From Neobacillus pocheonensis (GTDB lineage: Bacteria > Bacillota > Bacilli > Bacillales > Cytobacillaceae): a stretch of 64,000 bases of DNA. Shown here one piece after another: positions 34,361 through 43,404 of this stretch. Made by a program: the position numbers and the translations under genes. Under the pieces are notes generated by a model. It was given only the letters and a program-made list of their open reading frames with translations, did no database searches and was not told where the DNA came from. Positions within the stretch are counted from its first letter, which is position 1. The number at the start of each line of letters is the position of its first letter. The stretch is taken from NCBI GenBank assembly GCA_023702235.1, contig JAMQCR010000002.1:682001-746000 (forward strand). The letters are read 5' to 3'.

Positions 34361-34800
34361 TTTTAACCGTTATTATGGTGGAGAAAATATTTTCTTTGTT
34401 GACAGTTATTACATATATATGTAAATTACACATATGGGTAATACTTAGCAGATAGTATCTTAAAAGTGGAATTAAGGCAAATTAATCTTCTTTCTCTATT
34501 ACCCTTGCCACCGAATGGCCATATTTTCTACATTTTCTTTGTAATATAATCCCTAAATCATGACCCTTTATAACATTATCAACAATTTATACAGCATCTC
34601 GACACTTAGTACACACAAACATTACCAAGTAACTATTTCTTGGTAGTTTTCTCTGATGATTGGACTATACAAGAATATTAATTTTATAAGGTAGTTAGTC
34701 CTATTTTTATTAACAGTTTCTTAATAATATCTATAAAAAGTTAAAGTAGTCCATTAATAGTCATCCATTATAATAGATGTATCAACCATTAGGAGGTATT
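34361..34800. other. Promoter-bearing gap upstream of the glycosidase gene
   Basis: TTGACA (34399-34404), 17 bp, TAAATT (34422-34427) is a SigA-like promoter, and TTACATATATATGTAA within it (34409-34424) is a perfect palindrome. On the minus strand 34482-34622 encodes a 46-codon Cys-containing small frame (MFVCTKCRDAV, stop, then IVDNVIKGHD...) that looks like a broken small zinc-ribbon protein gene. Confidence 0.4.
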
Positions 34801-36382
34801 ATGTTGAAACATCTAAGATTAAAGGTTTTGTCTTCACTACTCGCGGTCTCTGTCTTGACTCCTGCTGCTGTGCTTGCTGATCAAAAGCAAGTCACGACAA
34901 CCCCTACTCATGAAATTGTCCATGAACTTCCGCTCGGAGGACACCAACTTCCTCAATCGGAAAGCGTTTCAGAACTCACCTCAGGTGTGACGTACATCCA
35001 TGTTCACCGAGGCTATCAATCTAAGAATAGTTTTTATACCGTTGACTCCCAATTATTTACCGACAAAAAGGATGCTCAAGCCGTTGCGAACAAACTAAAA
35101 GCATCTGGTTTTGACACAACACTGCATCCCGTCACGAATACAAATGATACAGATGTTGCCGGAAAGCAGCTGGGGTATGTTGTCCGCACGGGACAATTTA
35201 AAAATCAAAATGACGCGACACAACTTATGAACAAATTGAAACAGCTCGGGTACCAAGCAAGTGTGAAATATTCCGAATATGATGGGTCCGAAAAGTCGAC
35301 GGGGCCTTGGGATATTAATATATTAGAAGTTAACCCGAAACAATTTAATGGGCATTTAGCTTCTGAGCTATCGAACAATCAAATTGAGGGACGAGAACTC
35401 GTTTCATCAATGGCACAACGTTTAAATGCCGTCGCGGGTATTAACGGCGGTTATTTTGTTATGGGACCAAGTGATGGAACACCTGGTGATCTTGCAGGTA
35501 TAGCCGTTGACCACGGACAGCTTGTCAGTGAGTCAGTCGGAAATCGTCCAAGCTTGATTTTACCTTCTTCCAATGGGGAGGGGGCTGAAATTGCGCCTAC
35601 TCAAACAAAATTGTCCGTTTCAACAAGCACTCGCCTTCACTCATGTGATAAATGGGTTAAACAGGGAGCCTGGCTTCATACGTGCTTGCGGGGAAGCGGG
35701 TGATCAACCGACAGACCAACCCAAACATGATTTCACTTGTACGAATCCTAATGAAATAATAGCTTTCACTAAGGATTTTGGAAATGAGACCCCTGGTGAT
35801 ACTACAAGCTTTCAGGTTGTCCTCGACCAAGATGGAAAAGTAATGAAAACGACGAACACAAGTACCCCTATTCCCGAGAATGGTACGGTGCTTGTAGCAA
35901 CGGGAGATGATTTGAATTGGTTAAAAGCTAATGCCACTCTTGGTCAAAAGCTTAATGTGGAGAAACAACTCTATATTAATGGGAAGAATGTCTCTTTAAC
36001 CCCATCAATGTCTATCGTGAATGGCTCCCCCCAATTAGTAAAGAACGGAAAAATCAGCATTGATGCGAAGCAGGAAGGCTTTGACTATAGCACTGAATTC
36101 TATTATGATTTTGGCCTTACCCGCCAGCCGAGAACTCTTGCAGGAATTAAAGCCAATGGCGATCTAATATTTGTGACGGTTGATGGACGAAGCCCTGAAA
36201 ATAGCATTGGTGTGAGCTTCCATGAAAGTGCCGAATTATTAAAATCGCTTGGTGCGGTTTCAGCTATTAATCTGGACGGCGGCGGATCCTCAACAATGGT
36301 CATTAACGGTAAGCTCGTTAATCAGCCTTCTGATTCAACCGGTGAACGCCCAATAGGTGACGGTATTTTTATAACTAAATAA
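34801..36382 (+). pseudogene. Secreted phosphodiester glycosidase (NAGPA domain) with SPOR repeats, frameshifted
   Basis: ATG 34801 follows AGGAGGT. A signal peptide (KHLRLKVLSSLLAVSVL..., cleavage after AVLA near residue 27) leads to two SPOR-like repeats (about 62-105 and 113-155) and then the phosphodiester glycosidase domain starting at WDINILEVNPKQF with AGINGGYF. Near 35640 the frame shifts by one base; the rest (GEAGDQ..., DGRSPENSIGVSFHESAEL, INLDGGGSSTM) continues to TAA 36382. The family hydrolyses sugar phosphodiesters in cell wall or exopolysaccharide. One indel separates it from a full-length gene, so sequencing error is possible. Confidence 0.82.
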
Positions 36383-36434
36383 TGGGGTACCGCCAAAAAA
36401 CTGCATTTCGCACGCTAAGGAAATTTCAATACTA

Positions 36435-36520
36435 AAAAGCCCAATTTCTCTGTATTAAAAATAGAGAAATTGGGTTCTTTTTCATTACTCCATTAAATGC
36501 CATTTAGTTGAATATAGGAG
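36435..36520 (-). repeat. Complete terminator-type dispersed repeat
   Basis: On the minus strand: TTCAACTAAATGGCATTTAATGGAGTAATG, then AACCCAATTTCTC paired with GAGAAATTGGGCTTTTT. In plus direction the same hairpin (36435-36480, ending in TTCTTTTT) terminates the glycosidase transcript. Confidence 0.7.
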
Positions 36521-36533
36521 GGAAGGTGTTCCC

Positions 36534-36923
36534 TTAGATTTTTTTATAAACCTCTGCATAAGCCACTTTCAATTGTTCTCTTAGTTGCTTGTTTTTACCC
36601 TCTAGTTTCTTAATACGGCGCTGTAAGGAAGCAATGAGGGCATCTTTGTTGTTGTCGTCCATCTGACGCTTGATTTGTTTCGGCGAAGGCGCTTGTGCTT
36701 GTTGTTGGCGGAGTGTTTCAATTTGATCACGCAAATCCTTGTTGTTATACAGCGTTGCTTTCGCGACGCCGGCCTCGCTTGCCACACTGTTGAAATTGAT
36801 AGTTTCAGAGGCTCGTACGAGCCTTTGGATGGCTTCATCGACCTTTTGGTAGGTGGAAGCCTTCCTAGATGCGTGAATCACTTTAAGCTGTTCTTTCCGG
36901 TCGTATTTAGTCATTTCGGACAC
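36534..36923 (-). CDS. tnpC: Tn554-type transposition protein TnpC (DUF6262)
   Basis: 129 residues. An HTH-like region (SVASEAGVAKATLYNN) is followed by a long coiled coil (LIASLQRRIKKLEGKNKQLREQL). This matches the DUF6262/TnpC protein of Tn554-like transposons, which influences orientation and frequency of TnpA/TnpB-catalysed insertion. It overlaps the upstream tnpB end by 17 bp. The two recombinase genes are lost, so it is an orphan. Confidence 0.75.
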   Translation of the reverse strand: MSEMTKYDRKEQLKVIHASRKASTYQKVDEAIQRLVRASETINFNSVASEAGVAKATLYNNKDLRDQIETLRQQQAQAPSPKQIKRQMDDNNKDALIASLQRRIKKLEGKNKQLREQLKVAYAEVYKKI

Positions 36924-37182
36924 CCAACCTTTTTTTTATACGATCTTGTCTTCCAAAGATGATGTTACCTTGGCTGATATTGTTCAGGATGCCCTGATAC
37001 CGTTCCAGATTACGCTTGTGCTTTTCTGCCAAGTCATCTCGGCCATGCTGTCTGGTAACCTCTATTGCTTTAGTGGTCGTTTTAATGTGCATCTCATTCT
37101 TCTCAACGTCTAATTCCGAGAAACCGATGGCGAGATCCTTGCACGGGCTTCCTCCGTTACAGGTGAGGCATGGCGGTGCCTC
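36907..37182 (-). pseudogene. 3' end of Tn554-type tnpB recombinase gene
   Basis: About 90 codons remain: PPCLTCNGGSPCKDLAIGF with its CxxC...C zinc-like tail, then KHKRNLERYQGILNNIS. This is the C-terminal tail of Tn554 TnpB-type tyrosine recombinases; the catalytic domain is missing. It is cut at about 37183, exactly where the alcohol dehydrogenase fragment begins on the other strand. Confidence 0.65.
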
Positions 37183-37186
37183 CATA

Positions 37187-37987
37187 GTCGGTGACCGGGT
37201 AGGGGTCGGATGTATGGTTGACTCATGTGGGAAATGTGAGAACTGCCTTAAAGGTGAAGAACAATACTGTCTCAAAGGAATGATTCCTACCTACGCTGGT
37301 GTCGACAAATATGGTGAGCCTACACAAGGCGGATATTCTACCCACATTGTCGTAACTGAGGACTTCGTTGTCAGAATTCCAGATAACATTGAACTTGACG
37401 CTGCAGCACCATTACTTTGCGCAGGTATTACGACATATTCACCATTAAAGCGTTGGGGAGCTGGTCCAGGTAAAAAAGTAGCGGTTGTTGGTATGGGAGG
37501 TCTTGGTCATATGGCTGTCAAGATTGCACATGCTATGGGTGCCGAGGTGACCGTTCTGTCACAATCATTGAAGAAAAAAGATGATGGACTGCAATTCGGT
37601 GCAGACAACTACTATGCTACTAGCGAACCAGAAACATTCGAGAAACTTGCCAGAACTTTTGACTTAATTATTAACACAGTAAGTGCAAAGATTGATATTG
37701 ATGCTTATTTCTCATTACTCACTCTTGATGGAACGATGGTTAATGTCGGTGCTCCTGGAGAGCCGTTGTCACTAAACGTGATGTCTCTCATCGGTCATCG
37801 TCGTTCATTTGCAGGTTCAATGATTGGAGGCATCCGTGAGACTCAAGAAATGTTGGAGTTCTGTGCAAAACATAACATTTTTCCTAAGATTGAAGTAATT
37901 TCGGCTGACCAAATTGACGAAGCCTATGAGCGTGTCTTAGCTTCAGATGTCAAGTATCGATTCGTGATTGACATCAGTACAATGTGA
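37187..37987 (+). pseudogene. Zinc alcohol dehydrogenase (AdhA/YahK-like), N-terminus missing
   Basis: 266 codons from VGDRVGVGC to the stop. The structural zinc site is present (CGKCENCLKGEEQYC), then the Rossmann domain with VVGMGGLGHMAVK and the DIDAYFSLLTLDGTMVNVG end. Roughly 80 N-terminal residues, with the first catalytic zinc ligands (Cys and His), are gone, replaced by the tnpB remnant on the opposite strand. Members reduce aldehydes with NADPH. The terminator at 38018 is intact. Confidence 0.8.
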
Positions 37988-38017
37988 GTTGTAGCGATAA
38001 ATCTGAAGATACTTTCA

Positions 38018-38056
38018 AGGATGTCCCTAGAACCAGATTTTGGGACATCCTTTTTT
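38018..38056 (+). terminator. Strong terminator after the alcohol dehydrogenase
   Basis: AGGATGTCCC (38018-38027) pairs with GGGACATCCT (38042-38051) followed by T5. Confidence 0.85.
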
Positions 38057-38598
38057 CTCTCTTTATAGTGCGTTCCTTAAATAGAACTAGTTGCCAATTA
38101 CCGGCTATTTGGCAGGTTAGCATTCCTGTAGTAAATAATACTAAGTTTGTGAAGAGATGTACTTAAAGTAACGGTGGCTTTTCTTCAATAAGATTTGAAT
38201 AATGATCTTCAATAATCGGCCATTTTGTGGAATAACTCTTTATAAGGGCATTGGATATTTATGTTGAACCTTTGGAGAAGATTGTGAAGAATTGCACTTA
38301 ATCTAACGGTTAGTTGATGAACTTTTATGAAAAATTGAGGTAAGTGTTTTCTCCAACATAATTCTCCATAAGCAGGTAAATTCTGCATTTTGTCAAATTA
38401 TTTTATTAATCGTCATTTTGGCAAAGGAATGTGAGAGATGGGAAATACCATAAGCTATTAAATGTCACCAAAATTTTTGTATTGGGGTGGAGGATGAAGA
38501 GGATGACGTTAATTCAAGTAATGATACAGATTATTGTTTTAGGTGTTTAAATGGTCCCCGTTATGACGATTATTTTTCTTATGACAAAATAACAAGGG
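38057..38598. other. Repeat-rich gap
   Basis: 38200-38330 is a composite repeat: a GGGCGC-family core variant (AATGATCTTCAATAATCGGCCATTTTGTGGAATAAC), then GGATATTTATGTT and a GAACTTAA/GTTAGTTGA part. The same order is found at 53780-53915. No gene is supported here. Confidence 0.5.
38200..38330 (+). repeat. Composite dispersed repeat, copy 1 (about 130 bp)
   Basis: It shares blocks with 53780-53915: ATGATCTTCAA, GGCCATTTT, TTGAATAACTCT or TGGAATAACTCT, TGGATATTTATGTT and GGTTAGTTGA. Spacing between blocks is nearly the same in both. Confidence 0.7.
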
Positions 38599-38868
38599 AT
38601 GAGCTTTTTGAAGAATTATAATAGAGAAGAAAACGAGAAAAACAGTTTAAATTATAATAGACTGAATCGCCTTTTTGTAATGATTGGTACCGGAGCGTTA
38701 ATAGAAATAGGTTCCTCCTTAGCTGAGAAAAGGAAAAGATTGGAGTTTTTAAAGTATTCGGAAAAAATGATGGGCATCATAGATGATATTGTTCTACAAA
38801 AAGATTTATCACAGTATAAAAGTGAAGATGTCGAGCTTTTCAGCAGAAAAGATCAAAATGAATTATAG
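38599..38868 (+). CDS. Hypothetical protein, 89 aa
   Basis: ATG 38599 follows a weak AAGGG site. The product has one hydrophobic stretch (LFVMIGTGALIEIGSSLA, about 28-45) in an otherwise charged chain, so it may be a single-pass or peripheral membrane protein. No family is recognised. The palindromic hairpin at 38931-38956 lies behind it and may end its transcript before the PTS operon. Confidence 0.45.
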   Translation: MSFLKNYNREENEKNSLNYNRLNRLFVMIGTGALIEIGSSLAEKRKRLEFLKYSEKMMGIIDDIVLQKDLSQYKSEDVELFSRKDQNEL

Positions 38869-38930
38869 GGTAGATGGAGTTGATTCACAGGGGGCTAATA
38901 AGTTCCTTTTTATTTTGTTTTTTTATAGTA

Positions 38931-38959
38931 GGGGGTCCTACCATGGTGGGACCCCCTTT
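38931..38959 (+). terminator. Palindromic terminator GGGGGTCC/GGACCCCC
   Basis: GGGGGTCCTACCA and TGGTGGGACCCCC form a 13-bp stem with one G-T pair and essentially no spare loop bases, followed by TTT. T-rich DNA lies before it, so it may also work in reverse. Confidence 0.65.
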
Positions 38960-39050
38960 AATAAGGACATGGAAATAAAATGAAAATTGTAATTGTGAAT
39001 ACGTTTTCATGCCGATATTATTAAGATATAGAAAAGAGGTGAATAGTAGA

Positions 39051-40589
39051 ATGCCAATGACAGTGGCAATGACAAATGACTTGAATGAGCGCCAAAACAA
39101 GATTCTTAAAATACTGCTAAATAATAGTGATTATGTTACGGCTTCCGATTTATCTGTCCAATTGTCTGTTTCCACGAAAACGATTTATCGGGATATGCAA
39201 ACAATATCTTATTATTTGAAAAACTACACACTCACTAAGAAAGAAAACCTCGGATACTTACTTACACAAAATGTGGACGTTGGAAATGAAGAAGAGGAAA
39301 TTATCAGCAGTCCTAAAGAAAGGCGTCTTAATTTATTGCTGTATCTTCTATCTATTGCACCTATGAAGACTTCTATCCAGAAGTTATCAGAAAGATATTT
39401 TGTAAGCCAAAGTTCTATCATTAACGATTTTAAATTTATTGAGGAAAAAATAAGACCATATAATCTTAGATTATTAAGACTTAATGATGGGACTTTTATT
39501 GATGGACATCAGCTTTCAATAAATAGGTTAATGTCCGTTATCATTGAAAGTTTTTTAAAACAATCAGGCGATCCATTTAGCCAATATCATATCCCAAAAT
39601 TTATTGAAGAAGTAAGAAATAATTACAAAAGGCAGTATGAAATTAAAAAGTTTCTTCATGAAATACAGGAGGAACATGAAATACTTTTAGATCAGCCATT
39701 CTATTTAACTTTATTTTGCAGCATTCTTTCTATTATTGAGAAACACATTAATTATTCACAAAACATCTATAGAAAAGAATCATTTGAATCTGTGAATAAG
39801 CAATCTAAAGCCTATCAAATTACGGCTGCTTTGGTAAGAAAAGTGGAGTTATTTCATTCAATTAAATTGGAAGATTATGAATTTAATAAGCTGTACTATA
39901 TTTTAAAAGCTTACAAACTGAATTCTAGATTTCTGCTGGATCAAGATATAGAAGGAATCATGAATGAGAAAGTGAATTTACTTTCAAAACATCTGGTAAA
40001 AAAAGTTTCTGAAAAAATTGGCTATAACCTAGAAGATGAAGAATTATTAAGGAATCAGTTAACATTTCATCTTCACTCTATGGTATATCGCTTGAACCAC
40101 GATATCTATATTGTGAATCCCATTTTAGAGTCTATTCAAACTAATTTTTGTGACACTTTTAAAATGGTAAAACAATGTATAAATCAGGTAAATAAAAATG
40201 GCAGATTTGTAAAAAATTTAACAGATGAAGAAATTGGATATGTCACGTTGTACTTCCAAATTACAATTGAAGATCGACTTTCCAAAAAAATTCCTATTTT
40301 AATTGAGTGTACGAGCGGTATAGGAACTTCGCATTTGTTGAGTGAAAAAATTAAAAAAATGTTCCCAAACATTGAAATAAAAAGAATTGTAGCTCAACAT
40401 CGAATCAAAAAAAGTGATTATGATGATATCGAACTGATTATATCCACCGTAAAGACCCACAGCATAATTGATAAACCAACTATTTTGGTTAGTCCCATTT
40501 TAAATGATGATGATAAGCAGAAAATTGATAAGTTTATTGGTGAATACTATAAGAAGCAAAATTTAAAGCAAATTGAAAGTGGGATTTGA
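39051..40589 (+). CDS. BglG/MtlR-like PRD-containing PTS transcription regulator
   Basis: 512 residues from ATG 39051 (AAAGAGGTG upstream). Domains in order: N-terminal HTH_11 (about 8-65), a second Mga/HTH segment (about 100-160), two PRDs (about 190-400) with conserved histidines, and an EIIB-like domain with C420 in IECTSGIGTSHLL. The usual C-terminal EIIA domain of LicR/MtlR proteins is absent, but the next gene encodes a separate EIIA. Such proteins activate their operon when the PTS leaves the PRDs suitably phosphorylated. It overlaps or abuts the EIIA gene, so it is co-expressed. Confidence 0.85.
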   Translation: MPMTVAMTNDLNERQNKILKILLNNSDYVTASDLSVQLSVSTKTIYRDMQTISYYLKNYTLTKKENLGYLLTQNVDVGNEEEEIISSPKERRLNLLLYLLSIAPMKTSIQKLSERYFVSQSSIINDFKFIEEKIRPYNLRLLRLNDGTFIDGHQLSINRLMSVIIESFLKQSGDPFSQYHIPKFIEEVRNNYKRQYEIKKFLHEIQEEHEILLDQPFYLTLFCSILSIIEKHINYSQNIYRKESFESVNKQSKAYQITAALVRKVELFHSIKLEDYEFNKLYYILKAYKLNSRFLLDQDIEGIMNEKVNLLSKHLVKKVSEKIGYNLEDEELLRNQLTFHLHSMVYRLNHDIYIVNPILESIQTNFCDTFKMVKQCINQVNKNGRFVKNLTDEEIGYVTLYFQITIEDRLSKKIPILIECTSGIGTSHLLSEKIKKMFPNIEIKRIVAQHRIKKSDYDDIELIISTVKTHSIIDKPTILVSPILNDDDKQKIDKFIGEYYKKQNLKQIESGI

Positions 40590-40591
40590 GA

Positions 40592-41074
40592 ATGGATACG
40601 AAGCTGAAAGAATTAGACATTAACAAAATCATTACTGAGGATTTAATTGATTTAAACTTGCAGGCCACTTCTAAATTGGGAGTTATTGAAGAATTAACGC
40701 ATTTATTATTTAAGCATCATTATATAGATAATGAAGAAAGCTTCATTAAGGATGTCCTGTATCGCGAAAATGAGGGGGTGACAGGGCTTGAAAAAGGAAT
40801 AGCCATTCCACATGGGAAATCAGAAAGCGTTATCAAAACATCATTGGCGATTTGCCGGACGAAACAGCCTGTGGAAGAATGGGAATCGATGGATGGCAAC
40901 CCGATTGAAGTGATTTTCTTATTTGCTGTGAAAACTACCGATGCAACTACAGTACATATTAAATTACTGCAAAAGGTTGCTACTTTATTAGCGGATGATG
41001 AAATTCTTCAGAGCTTTCAAACGGTTAAAACGAAGCAAGAAGTGATTGATCTATTGTCAAAGAATAATGGTTAG
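40592..41074 (+). CDS. PTS fructose-type EIIA component
   Basis: 160 residues, PTS_EIIA_2 (fructose/mannitol) domain. The phosphorylated histidine is H74 in AIPHGKS. The start ATG 40592 lies two bases after the regulator stop, and a TTG six bases earlier overlaps it. It passes phosphate from HPr to EIIB and may also signal to the adjacent PRD regulator that lacks its own EIIA domain. Confidence 0.92.
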   Translation: MDTKLKELDINKIITEDLIDLNLQATSKLGVIEELTHLLFKHHYIDNEESFIKDVLYRENEGVTGLEKGIAIPHGKSESVIKTSLAICRTKQPVEEWESMDGNPIEVIFLFAVKTTDATTVHIKLLQKVATLLADDEILQSFQTVKTKQEVIDLLSKNNG

Positions 41075-41086
41075 GGGGAGTTCATT

Positions 41087-41404
41087 ATGAAAATTGTTGG
41101 AATTTCAGCTTGTACGTCAGGTATTGCTCATACTTATATTGCAAAAGAGAAATTAATCAGGGCAGGACAAGAACTAGGTCATAGTGTACGAATTGAAACA
41201 CAAGGAACAATTGGAATAGAGAATGAACTAACGAATCAAGAAATTGACGATGCAGATTTAGTCATTATTGCTGCAGATATTAAGATAAGCGGTAAGGACC
41301 GATTTAAAGGAAAAAGAATAGTAGAAATCCCAACCAATATTGCCATTAAAGCACCGAAACAGTTATTTAAGAAAATTGAAACGGAACTAAATTTTAACAA
41401 ATAG
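41087..41404 (+). CDS. PTS fructose-type EIIB component
   Basis: 105 residues, PTS_IIB fructose family, with the phosphocysteine C9 in GISACTSGIAHTYIA at the N-terminus. ATG follows TAGGGGGAG. It transfers phosphate from EIIA to sugar entering through EIIC. Confidence 0.93.
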   Translation: MKIVGISACTSGIAHTYIAKEKLIRAGQELGHSVRIETQGTIGIENELTNQEIDDADLVIIAADIKISGKDRFKGKRIVEIPTNIAIKAPKQLFKKIETELNFNK

Positions 41405-41415
41405 GAGAGGCTGAT

Positions 41416-42501
41416 ATGTTAAAACAGTTGCAAGTTAAAAAACATGCATTAACTGCTATTTCTTATATGTTACCTTTAGTAGTTGCATCAGGACTGTTGA
41501 TTGCAATCGGAAATTTAACTGGCGGGTCCGTTATTCAAAACTATAAAGCTAGTTTTTCAATCCCGTCAGCTATCGTTTCCCTAGGTGTTTTAGGAATGGG
41601 TTTATTAGCACCTGTCATTTCTGCAGCGATTGCTTACTCAATTGCTGACCGTCCAGGTATCGCACCAGGCCTTTTAATGGGTTTAATTGCAAATGCGATA
41701 GGCGCGGGTTTTCTAGGCGGAATGTTAGGTGGTTTCATAGTAGGATATTTTGTTGCATATCTCAAAAATCATTTGAAGGTGCCAAAATGGGCAGAAGGTT
41801 TAATGCCTATGATGATAATTCCGTTAATTTCTAGTTTGGTAGTAGGATTGTTAATGTTTTTCGTCATAGGTCGTCCGATTGTTTGGGCAACTGAAGGATT
41901 GACTTCTTTCTTAAAAAGCATGCAAGGATCTATGAGATTTATCTTTGGAGCAATTTTAGGTGGAATGGCCGCTTTTGACTTCGGTGGACCTGTAAATAAA
42001 ACAGCCTCATTATTTGCAGATGGTATGTTACTTCAAGGAATTAAAGAACCTGAAGCAGTAAAAATACTAGCTTCAATGGTTCCTCCGTTTGGTGTAACGT
42101 TATCATGGATTTTGGCAAAAGCATTTCGGAAGAAGAGATATACGAAAGAAGAAGAAGATAATATTAAAATTGCATTTCCAATGGGTATCTGTATGATTAC
42201 GGAAGGTGTCATCCCAATTGCAGCAGTTGATTTAATTCGTGTCGTTTCTTCTTGTACATTAGGAGCAGCTGTTGGCGGAGGATTTTCGATGATGTGGGGG
42301 ATTGGTTCGCCGGTTCCGTCAGGAGGAATGTTTATAGTCCCAGCAATGAATCATCCGTTGTTATTCACTTTAGCTTTATTTATTGGTTCTGCTATTACAG
42401 GAATAATGCTATTTTTATGGAAAAAAGAGCCAGTCGAAGATAGTTCTTCAATTGATGATGAAGAAGTAGAAATGGATTTATCTGGTATAAGGATTTCATA
42501 A
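41416..42501 (+). CDS. PTS fructose-type EIIC permease
   Basis: 361 residues with about nine or ten membrane segments. Typical fructose EIIC features: SYMLPLVVASGLLIAIG at the start, the ADRPGIAPGLLMG loop, GGPVNKTASLF, and ITEGVIPIAAVD. The cysteine/histidine phosphorylation sites are on the separate EIIA/EIIB proteins. It imports and phosphorylates a ketose-like sugar. ATG follows AGGAGAGG. The sugar may not be fructose: two class II aldolases behind it suggest a six-carbon ketose cleaved after further phosphorylation. Confidence 0.92.
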   Translation: MLKQLQVKKHALTAISYMLPLVVASGLLIAIGNLTGGSVIQNYKASFSIPSAIVSLGVLGMGLLAPVISAAIAYSIADRPGIAPGLLMGLIANAIGAGFLGGMLGGFIVGYFVAYLKNHLKVPKWAEGLMPMMIIPLISSLVVGLLMFFVIGRPIVWATEGLTSFLKSMQGSMRFIFGAILGGMAAFDFGGPVNKTASLFADGMLLQGIKEPEAVKILASMVPPFGVTLSWILAKAFRKKRYTKEEEDNIKIAFPMGICMITEGVIPIAAVDLIRVVSSCTLGAAVGGGFSMMWGIGSPVPSGGMFIVPAMNHPLLFTLALFIGSAITGIMLFLWKKEPVEDSSSIDDEEVEMDLSGIRIS

Positions 42502-42526
42502 TCAAATAGATTGGATGGGATGCAAA

Positions 42527-43375
42527 ATGTATGTTTCGATGAAAGGAATGCTGGAACGAGCTAATGAAGGGAAATATGCTGTGATGGCCATTAATTGTTT
42601 TAATCTTGAAACGGCTAAAGCAGTAATTCAAGCAGCTCAAGAGTTAAGGGCACCCATTATCATCGACTTGTATCAAGATCATTTAAAGGAGCATTTAGGA
42701 AGCAATATATTAACAAATCCTATTATTCAAATGGCAAATGAAGCCAGCGTTGAAGTTGCTATTAATCTTGACCATGGCCAAGATATTGGTTTTGTTAAAA
42801 GGTGTTTACAAGATGGTTTCTCGAGTGTCATGATGGATGCCTCTGCTTACCCAATTGATCAAAATATTGAAATTACACGAAATATGGTTGAATTTGCTCA
42901 AACATACAACGCAAGTGTAGAGGCGGAGATTGGTAACATTGGAACAGCAAGTAATATCATGACAAGCGATATGTATACTGACCCTGAACTTGCAATTGAC
43001 TTTGTTAAAAAAACAGGTGTAGATGCTTTAGCTATTTCATACGGTTCAAGCCACGGAAATTATCCAGAAGGCTTCCTACATGAATTTCGCTTTGATATTT
43101 TGGAAAAAATAAAACAAGAAACAAATATTCCACTGGTACTGCACGGAGGATCCGGATGCGGTGAGGATAATATTAGAAAGTCTGTTGAATTAGGTATTAA
43201 TAAAATTAATGTTGGTTCAGATTTTATGAAAGTACAAGTTGATTGCATTAGGTATCAGCTAGACAGAGATCCAACAATTAATTACGTTGATTTGATACAC
43301 AGTACAATAGAAGCAGGTAAAGAAGCAGTCAAGTATTATATTAATCTTTCAAAATCAACTGGTAAATCTCTATAA
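42527..43375 (+). CDS. Class II ketose-bisphosphate aldolase, first copy
   Basis: 282 residues from ATG 42527; ATG 42515 is an alternative but would leave its ribosome binding site in the EIIC tail. The class II aldolase barrel shows the zinc ligands in NLDHGQD, SYGSSHGNYP and LVLHGGSG, and the loop GEDNIRKSVELGINKINVGSD that binds phosphate. It splits a ketose bisphosphate into dihydroxyacetone phosphate and an aldehyde phosphate. Its sequence is well apart from the next gene, so the two aldolases are not a recent duplication. Confidence 0.88.
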   Translation: MYVSMKGMLERANEGKYAVMAINCFNLETAKAVIQAAQELRAPIIIDLYQDHLKEHLGSNILTNPIIQMANEASVEVAINLDHGQDIGFVKRCLQDGFSSVMMDASAYPIDQNIEITRNMVEFAQTYNASVEAEIGNIGTASNIMTSDMYTDPELAIDFVKKTGVDALAISYGSSHGNYPEGFLHEFRFDILEKIKQETNIPLVLHGGSGCGEDNIRKSVELGINKINVGSDFMKVQVDCIRYQLDRDPTINYVDLIHSTIEAGKEAVKYYINLSKSTGKSL

Positions 43376-43404
43376 AAAAAAACAAAGAAAGAAGTGTGTA
43401 GATT

